Shown: piece after piece, positions 7,564-11,700 of the stretch
How the letters are laid out: every line of letters begins with the position of its first letter
Position numbering within the stretch: the first letter of the stretch is position 1
NCBI GenBank assembly: GCA_964467635.1
Contig: CAYXRN010000104.1
Span: forward strand, 1-11,700
Origin: FW021-bin31 sp964467635
GTDB taxonomy: Bacteria > Bacteroidota > Bacteroidia > Chitinophagales > Chitinophagaceae
DNA length: 11,700 nucleotides
Reading direction: 5' to 3'
The notes under the pieces: model-generated
Database searches by the model: none
What the model saw: the letters and a program-made list of their open reading frames with translations, nothing else
Told to the model about the DNA's origin: nothing
Made by a program: the position numbers and the translations under genes

Positions 7564-7608
7564 AACTGAACAAACTGAACAAACTGAACAAAACAACAAG
7601 CCTGAACA
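7564..7608. repeat. Phased 9-bp direct repeats upstream of the NACHT gene
   Basis: Three perfect tandem copies of AACTGAACA occupy 7564-7590. A further CTGAACA at 7602-7608 starts exactly 18 bases (two units) after the third copy, while the intervening unit is degenerate. On the - strand, in the direction of the NACHT gene, the unit reads TGTTCAGTT. The array lies about 157-201 bases upstream of the NACHT start and about 65 bases beyond the OmpA-family stop. It may be an iterated protein-binding site or a simple slippage repeat; the sequence alone cannot decide. Confidence 0.65.
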
Positions 7609-7640
7609 AAAGGAAAACAGCAGACGCCCCCTTGGACAGG

Positions 7641-7657
7641 TTCCCGTTCATCGGGAA
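7641..7657 (-). terminator. Perfect inverted repeat after the OmpA-family gene, possible terminator
   Basis: TTCCCG (7641-7646) pairs perfectly with CGGGAA (7652-7657) around the 5-base loop TTCAT, starting 15 bases after the stop of the OmpA-family gene. No T run follows on the - strand. On the + strand a T-rich run follows only after a gap of about eight bases. Its position suits the end of the type IX-linked operon, but the missing U tract keeps this tentative. Confidence 0.3.
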
Positions 7658-7672
7658 ATGGCCCCTTTCTTT

Positions 7673-9703
7673 TTAAGGCGCCCCATCCTTCAAAACGGTA
7701 AATTCCGTACGTCTGTTCAATTGCCGTCCCACCGGGTTATCACTGCCATCAGGTTTGGAATTAGGCGCTACCGGTCGGGTTTCTCCATATCCCTTAGCCC
7801 GCAACCGATCAGCTGGAATTCCCTTGGTAATTAGATATTCTACACAAGATTCCGCTCGGCGTTGAGAAAGCTTCATGTTATATTCTTCACTACCAATACT
7901 ATCCGTATTGGCACTCATTTGGACAATAAGGTCTGGATTATCTTGAAGTATCATCGCAAGAGAATCTAAAACCAGTTTGGATTCGGGTCTCAAAGTAGCT
8001 TTATCAAAGTCATAGAGAACATTTGGAATAACAATGGGTTTCCCCACCTCAAAACCTTTAAGGCAAAGGGATTTGCTAAAAAGCGTGTCTACACGTTTTA
8101 AATCGTTGGTTGTTACCATTATGCTTTTAGAAAAATACTTAGGTTTGGAAAAATTCAACTTGAGAGGCTTTCTGTTGATCACCTCAAAACGGTACCTGCC
8201 GGTTTCGTTGGTAACAATCTGGCTGATCATTTGGTCTGTAAGCGAATCAGCAAGCTTAACAGTGGCGTTTGCCAAGGGTTCCTGGGTATCGCAATCGTAC
8301 AGTGTGCCGGTAACGGATATCTGCTTTAAGGTAAGGTCATAAAGTTCGAGACAGCAGACAGACTGTCTGTCAGAGCTGGTATAAAACCGGTTTTTATTCC
8401 CAGGAGTTAAGGGATAATAAAAATTATCGTCTTTTGCGGAATTAATGGGATAGCCCAGGTCTTTGGGCGTACTCCAGTTGGCCAGGTCAATGCTGCCTTC
8501 GCTTTTATAAAGATCGAAGCCACCCATGCCTACACGACCGTTACTGCTGAAAATCAGCTCCTCTTGATTCGCATCATAGTACGGATTCACTTCGTCTTTC
8601 GCGGAATTAATGGTTGTCCCCATATTGGTGGCCTGGCCCACCGGCAATCCACTCATATCAATCCGGCAATACCAAAGATCATAGCCCCCTTGCCCCCCAG
8701 GCCTGTTAGAGCTAAAAATAAGATATTCTCCGTTTGACGCAACGAAAGGTTCTTTGCTATCATAGCCCGCCACATTCACTATTTCCCCTAAAGATTGCGG
8801 CAAGAGCCAATTCCCGTTATCTCCTTTTTTACTCATGGCAATGACATAATGTGCAGGTTCACCTTTTTTCTTCTTGGGCTGCTGCCATTTGGTAAGGTAC
8901 ATGCGGGTAGCAGCCGGACTTAACGCCTGCGCTGCCAGTTCAGTGTGTGCCTCAACGCCTATAGCTACCCTTTCAACAGTATCGAAAACTTCATGACCTG
9001 ATATATTGACGTGATATATTTTATTAATATACGGGTTTTCCTTCTCAGGGTCTATGCCCTTAATTGCTCGCGAAGAAGTAAAGAAAAGGTCACTTCCTTT
9101 TTTCACGGGTGCATAATTGGACCCTCCCTTATTAACAGGGTCCGGAAGCTTCTCAACGTCGGCCAATCGCGGATATTTCATCTGTTCTAGGGCAAACTGG
9201 CAGGATTTTAGCTCAAGCTCCGCACGCTGGCTGTATTCGTCTGCTTGTGTATAATCCGATTGAAACCGCTTAAGCTGGTCTATGGCGTCCTTATATTTTT
9301 GATCTGCACGTAAACAAACGGCATACCATAGACGAGCCAGCGGGAAAGTGTTGTTTTTAAATTTTAAAGCTTTCGCATACCATTTTTCAGCACTTTTATA
9401 ATCTTTATATTTCCTGAAAGATTCGCCCAGCTTATAAACCAGTTGTTGGTATTTTTTGGCATCTTTTTCCTGTTTTTTATCAACTGATCCATTAAAAGCA
9501 TAAGGGTAAAAATACGTCTTTCCGGAGGTGTCGGGTAGCAGATTTAATGCCTTTTGGTAATAGACTCCTGCGGCATAATATTTCTGATTTGCATAATAGG
9601 CATCTCCCTGGCGGCTATAATCTATAATATATTGAGCTTTCGCCGCCATAGGCCATAAGGCCACTATACCAATAAGGGTCAAAAACAGCTGTTTCTTTTT
9701 CAT
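7673..9703 (-). CDS. PorE-like OmpA-family protein (TPR, beta-propeller, regulatory-like domain, OmpA_C)
   Basis: A 676-residue envelope protein. Residues 1-24 are a signal peptide ending Ala-Lys-Ala-Gln. TPR-like helices span ~25-175 (GDAYYANQKYYAAGVYYQKAL, SAEKWYAKAL, DAIDQLKRF). A PD40/WD40-like propeller spans ~180-460, with repeated blade motifs such as EPFVASNGEYLIFSSNRPGG and NQEELIFSSNGRVGMGGFDL. A carboxypeptidase-regulatory-like beta-sandwich follows (~462-545, VTGTLYDCDTQEPLANATV). The OmpA C-terminal peptidoglycan-binding domain (~560-676) keeps Asp601 and Arg616, the expected diaminopimelate-binding pair, in NTDS and LSQRRA. This domain order is that of PorE, the type IX secretion component of Porphyromonas gingivalis, at nearly the same length. 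It is the last gene of the operon, starting 4 bases after the PorP/SprF stop. It likely anchors the outer-membrane assembly to the cell wall. Because Bacteroidota carry many such paralogues, I do not assign the porE symbol. Confidence 0.88.
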   Translation of the reverse strand: MKKKQLFLTLIGIVALWPMAAKAQYIIDYSRQGDAYYANQKYYAAGVYYQKALNLLPDTSGKTYFYPYAFNGSVDKKQEKDAKKYQQLVYKLGESFRKYKDYKSAEKWYAKALKFKNNTFPLARLWYAVCLRADQKYKDAIDQLKRFQSDYTQADEYSQRAELELKSCQFALEQMKYPRLADVEKLPDPVNKGGSNYAPVKKGSDLFFTSSRAIKGIDPEKENPYINKIYHVNISGHEVFDTVERVAIGVEAHTELAAQALSPAATRMYLTKWQQPKKKKGEPAHYVIAMSKKGDNGNWLLPQSLGEIVNVAGYDSKEPFVASNGEYLIFSSNRPGGQGGYDLWYCRIDMSGLPVGQATNMGTTINSAKDEVNPYYDANQEELIFSSNGRVGMGGFDLYKSEGSIDLANWSTPKDLGYPINSAKDDNFYYPLTPGNKNRFYTSSDRQSVCCLELYDLTLKQISVTGTLYDCDTQEPLANATVKLADSLTDQMISQIVTNETGRYRFEVINRKPLKLNFSKPKYFSKSIMVTTNDLKRVDTLFSKSLCLKGFEVGKPIVIPNVLYDFDKATLRPESKLVLDSLAMILQDNPDLIVQMSANTDSIGSEEYNMKLSQRRAESCVEYLITKGIPADRLRAKGYGETRPVAPNSKPDGSDNPVGRQLNRRTEFTVLKDGAP

Positions 9704-9707
9704 AAGT

Positions 9708-10718
9708 TTATAATCTTGGACAGATGAATCGTGGATCTTTGATTTTTTTATGACGGATATAGGAAAGAGATATCTCCATTCCCCCTCTTCCCTGCGATGC
9801 AGCTCTTAATTGAGAAACGTTCACATCGTAGCTTAGTCCTAAGGTAAAATCTCCCAAATGGAATCCTACAAAAGGGATCACAGCATCATTGAAACGGTAA
9901 GTGGTCCCAAACAGGAGATCCGAATAGTTGGGCAACAGGTACTGCACATATAGTCCCATTGCCGTTTCATGCGCATTTCCCTGACGTATGTAAATGAATT
10001 GGGGGGTAAGATTAAACTGACTACTCAGCTTAATCCTCGCTCCACCATGAATGTTTAAACGCATGGGAAGCCTTTTGTCACTCGTTCCGATAAATGGATC
10101 ATGGGGCCTGGAGAGGTGATACAAGCTGACGCCTCCAAAAGGATTAAGCCGGTAATTAGGATTACGGTTAAAATACACAATACCAAAATTAGCATCAAAA
10201 GAGGTTGCAGAAGTTTTATCAAAGCTTTCACCCGAAGGGTGCATTGGATCAAAACCCAATATCGGGTCATATTGGCTTCCGAATTGCAACTTTTGCGGAT
10301 TAATCCTTCGATTGATAATGCCGGCCTGCAAGCCTATACTCAGAATATTCATGCCTCGGTCATCCAAAATAGCCCGATAGGCCGCCGATCCTAAAGCATT
10401 TACGTAACCATATCCGCCGTCGCCCGCCGATTGGTTTACTACGGTGGCCCCCAAGCCCAGGTGCTTGTATGGATAAGTATCAAAAGAAACGGCTTCTGTG
10501 GTAAACGGACTGGTGACAGAAGCCCACTGCCGTTTAAAGTTAGCGGTAATTCTAAAGTCTCCATCCATAACGCCGGTTAGCCCAGGGTTCAGCCAAAGGG
10601 GATAAGCATAATACTGGGAAAAATGGGCATCTACCTGCGCACGCACCTTTAAAGACAAAAGGCAGCACAAGCACAACGTAGTGGCTATTATAAAATTAAT
10701 TTTTTTCATAGTTTTCAT
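9708..10718 (-). CDS. PorP/SprF-family type IX secretion outer-membrane protein
   Basis: A 336-residue outer-membrane barrel protein. Signal peptide 1-27 (LCLCCLLSLKVRA, cleavage before Gln28) is followed at once by the family hallmark AHFSQYYAYPLWLNPGLTG (31-49), equivalent to the canonical FSQY...NPA.AG motif. The remainder is regular beta-strands with G-rich turns (for example GLGATVVNQSAGDGGYGYVN). The C terminus Ile-Cys-Pro-Arg-Leu is the usual ending of this family. PorP/SprF proteins are needed for export or attachment of particular T9SS cargos; those with type B (CHU_C) C-terminal domains often depend on a SprF-like partner encoded next door. Here a CHU_C protein lies 31 bases upstream, so this is probably its dedicated partner. 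ATG 10718 is used; an in-frame ATG at 10709 is an equally possible start, as neither has a clear ribosome-binding site. Confidence 0.92.
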   Translation of the reverse strand: MKTMKKINFIIATTLCLCCLLSLKVRAQVDAHFSQYYAYPLWLNPGLTGVMDGDFRITANFKRQWASVTSPFTTEAVSFDTYPYKHLGLGATVVNQSAGDGGYGYVNALGSAAYRAILDDRGMNILSIGLQAGIINRRINPQKLQFGSQYDPILGFDPMHPSGESFDKTSATSFDANFGIVYFNRNPNYRLNPFGGVSLYHLSRPHDPFIGTSDKRLPMRLNIHGGARIKLSSQFNLTPQFIYIRQGNAHETAMGLYVQYLLPNYSDLLFGTTYRFNDAVIPFVGFHLGDFTLGLSYDVNVSQLRAASQGRGGMEISLSYIRHKKIKDPRFICPRL

Positions 10719-10749
10719 TTTAAAAGGATCATCATATCGGTAACATTAT

Positions 10750-11700
10750 TTATCTTATCAAAGTGATACTTCCGTCCTTATTCTCAGACTTACCATCCAG
10801 GAAGGTTACCTTAAGGTGATAAACATATACACCTACGGGCTGCATTTTGCCGTTGAAAGTACCATCCCATCCATTTTGTTGATTGCGAGATTCAAAGACT
10901 TTCTGACCATATTGGTTCCATACAGTTACATGAACGGTCTTAATGGTATTGCCGTAAATAAGCCATACATCATTCAGCCCGTCGCCATTAGGGGTAAATG
11001 CATTGGGTACGAAGAAGTTATCACCCTGAGGATTCTTCGTAGTACCTGTTACTGCCTGTGAAGGAGCGCTGTTTTGACAAGAACTTTGTCCTAAAGCCCG
11101 CACTACAATGGTTACACTTTGCAATACATCAAGTCCTTTTACTTCATGAGTAGTACCTGTCGTTCCGGAACTGGGCTGCTGCCAGGTAGTGCCGTTATCT
11201 ATGCTTACTTCATAACCTGCAGCGCCTGATATCGGATCCCATTCAAAAACTATACTCTCGGCAGTGGCAGAAGCTACCCGTACCTGAGGGGTCGGTAGCT
11301 GTTCCAACACCTGTACGGTAACTTTAGTCCGTCCGCCGGTATTTATACAGCCTCCTGTATTGACTGTCTCTACATAATAAGAAGTAGTAACGCTAAGCTT
11401 AGGCGTTGTAAACAAATCGCCCGTGAAAATGGCTTTACCTCCTGTTTTGCGGTCATACCATTTAAAGGTAACTCCGGTAGACCCAGAACTGGCTGTTAGC
11501 GTTGTGCTTGTTCCCGGGCAGACGGGATTTGTGTTTATAGTTACGGTCGGCGCTGCAGGAGGATCTATTACGGTTGCAGTTACCTTGGTCCGGCTAGCAT
11601 TTGAACAACCGCCTGCGCTCACAGCTTCAACAAAATAGACAGCATTTGTTTGTAAGGCAGGCGTCGTAAAATTTTCACCAGTATTTAACACAGTTCCGCC
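10750..11700 (-). CDS. Type IX-secreted surface protein with Ig-like, FN3-like and CHU_C domains (5' end outside window)
   Basis: The last 316 residues of a larger protein that enters from the right edge. The codon at 11689-11691 is GTG (Val) inside an open frame, not a real start. In window residue numbering, ~1-44 is the end of one Ig-like repeat and ~45-132 a second copy of the CHU_C-associated Ig-like type (NPVCPGTSTTLTASSGST, FKWYDRKTGG, FTTPKLSVTTSYYVE, GGC). A fibronectin III-like domain covers ~134-221 (ESIVFEWDPISGAAGYEVSI). Residues ~227-316 are the gliding-motility-associated C-terminal domain (FFVPNAFTPNGDGLNDVW, VWNQYGQKVFES, GWDGTFNGK, PVGVYVYHLKV), the type B secretion signal of the type IX system. 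The domain directs the mature protein across the outer membrane; the Ig-like stack suggests an adhesin or filament. It is the first visible gene of the operon with the PorP/SprF and OmpA-family genes. The N-terminal function is unknown. Confidence 0.93.
   Translation of the reverse strand, partial: GGTVLNTGENFTTPALQTNAVYFVEAVSAGGCSNASRTKVTATVIDPPAAPTVTINTNPVCPGTSTTLTASSGSTGVTFKWYDRKTGGKAIFTGDLFTTPKLSVTTSYYVETVNTGGCINTGGRTKVTVQVLEQLPTPQVRVASATAESIVFEWDPISGAAGYEVSIDNGTTWQQPSSGTTGTTHEVKGLDVLQSVTIVVRALGQSSCQNSAPSQAVTGTTKNPQGDNFFVPNAFTPNGDGLNDVWLIYGNTIKTVHVTVWNQYGQKVFESRNQQNGWDGTFNGKMQPVGVYVYHLKVTFLDGKSENKDGSITLIR
11305..11700 (-). repeat. Tandem Ig-like repeat units in the CHU_C protein
   Basis: Two successive Ig-like units share the order GG, TG..FTTP.L, YxVE.V..GGC, RTKVT. 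The first (truncated by the window edge) runs to about 11569 and the second covers about 11305-11568. The matching halves differ at many residues, so the repeat is old rather than a recent DNA duplication. More copies probably lie beyond the right edge. Confidence 0.7.

Noticed and set aside
7564..7608. CRISPR-like or riboswitch reading of the 9-base repeats
   Set aside because: The units are only 9 bases, directly adjacent with no unique spacers, and there are no cas genes. No conserved riboswitch fold is apparent.
8034..8342. 102-codon open frame on the + strand within the OmpA-family gene
   Set aside because: Shadow of the real - strand coding sequence, whose domains run uninterrupted through this region.
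10101..10394. 97-codon open frame on the + strand within the PorP/SprF gene
   Set aside because: Shadow frame; the opposite strand encodes a clear full-length family member.

Overview
The window looks like a chromosomal piece from a Bacteroidota bacterium, most likely of the Chitinophagaceae/Sphingobacteriia type. The signs are SusC/TonB-type outer-membrane receptors, lipoproteins with an acidic surface-export signal after the lipidated cysteine, a PorP/SprF protein, a gliding-motility-associated C-terminal domain (CHU_C), start codons without Shine-Dalgarno sequences, and moderate base composition. It holds seven credible protein genes, two of them cut by the window ends. I see no RNA genes, insertion sequences or CRISPR array.

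Left block (1-4807, + strand): an outer-membrane uptake operon. It has the C-terminal end of a TonB-dependent receptor, a surface-type lipoprotein of the DUF4876 kind, an outer-membrane beta-barrel of the DUF6850 kind, and a lipid-anchored di-haem cytochrome c peroxidase/MauG-family enzyme. Spacing is tight (23 bp, 1-bp overlap, 19 bp), so these are probably co-transcribed. The set suggests uptake or surface redox handling of a metal, haem or metal-chelate. The substrate cannot be read from the sequence.

Centre (4828-7672, - strand): one large NACHT-type STAND NTPase (859 aa) with an N-terminal Bacteroidota helical/HTH-like domain and a long helical C-terminal sensor-like half. It ends 20 bp from the convergent peroxidase gene. 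It is preceded by a 265-bp upstream region with a phased 9-bp direct repeat and a short palindrome. It resembles bacterial NLR-like immune or signalling proteins and is the most likely home of an undescribed function here.

Right block (7673-11700, - strand): a type IX secretion-linked operon read from right to left. It has the end of a large surface protein with Ig-like, fibronectin III-like and CHU_C domains, a PorP/SprF-family outer-membrane protein, and a PorE-like OmpA-family protein (TPR, beta-propeller, carboxypeptidase-regulatory-like domain, OmpA_C). The working model is that the CHU_C protein is the T9SS cargo, the PorP/SprF protein is its dedicated outer-membrane partner, and the OmpA-family protein ties the assembly to peptidoglycan.
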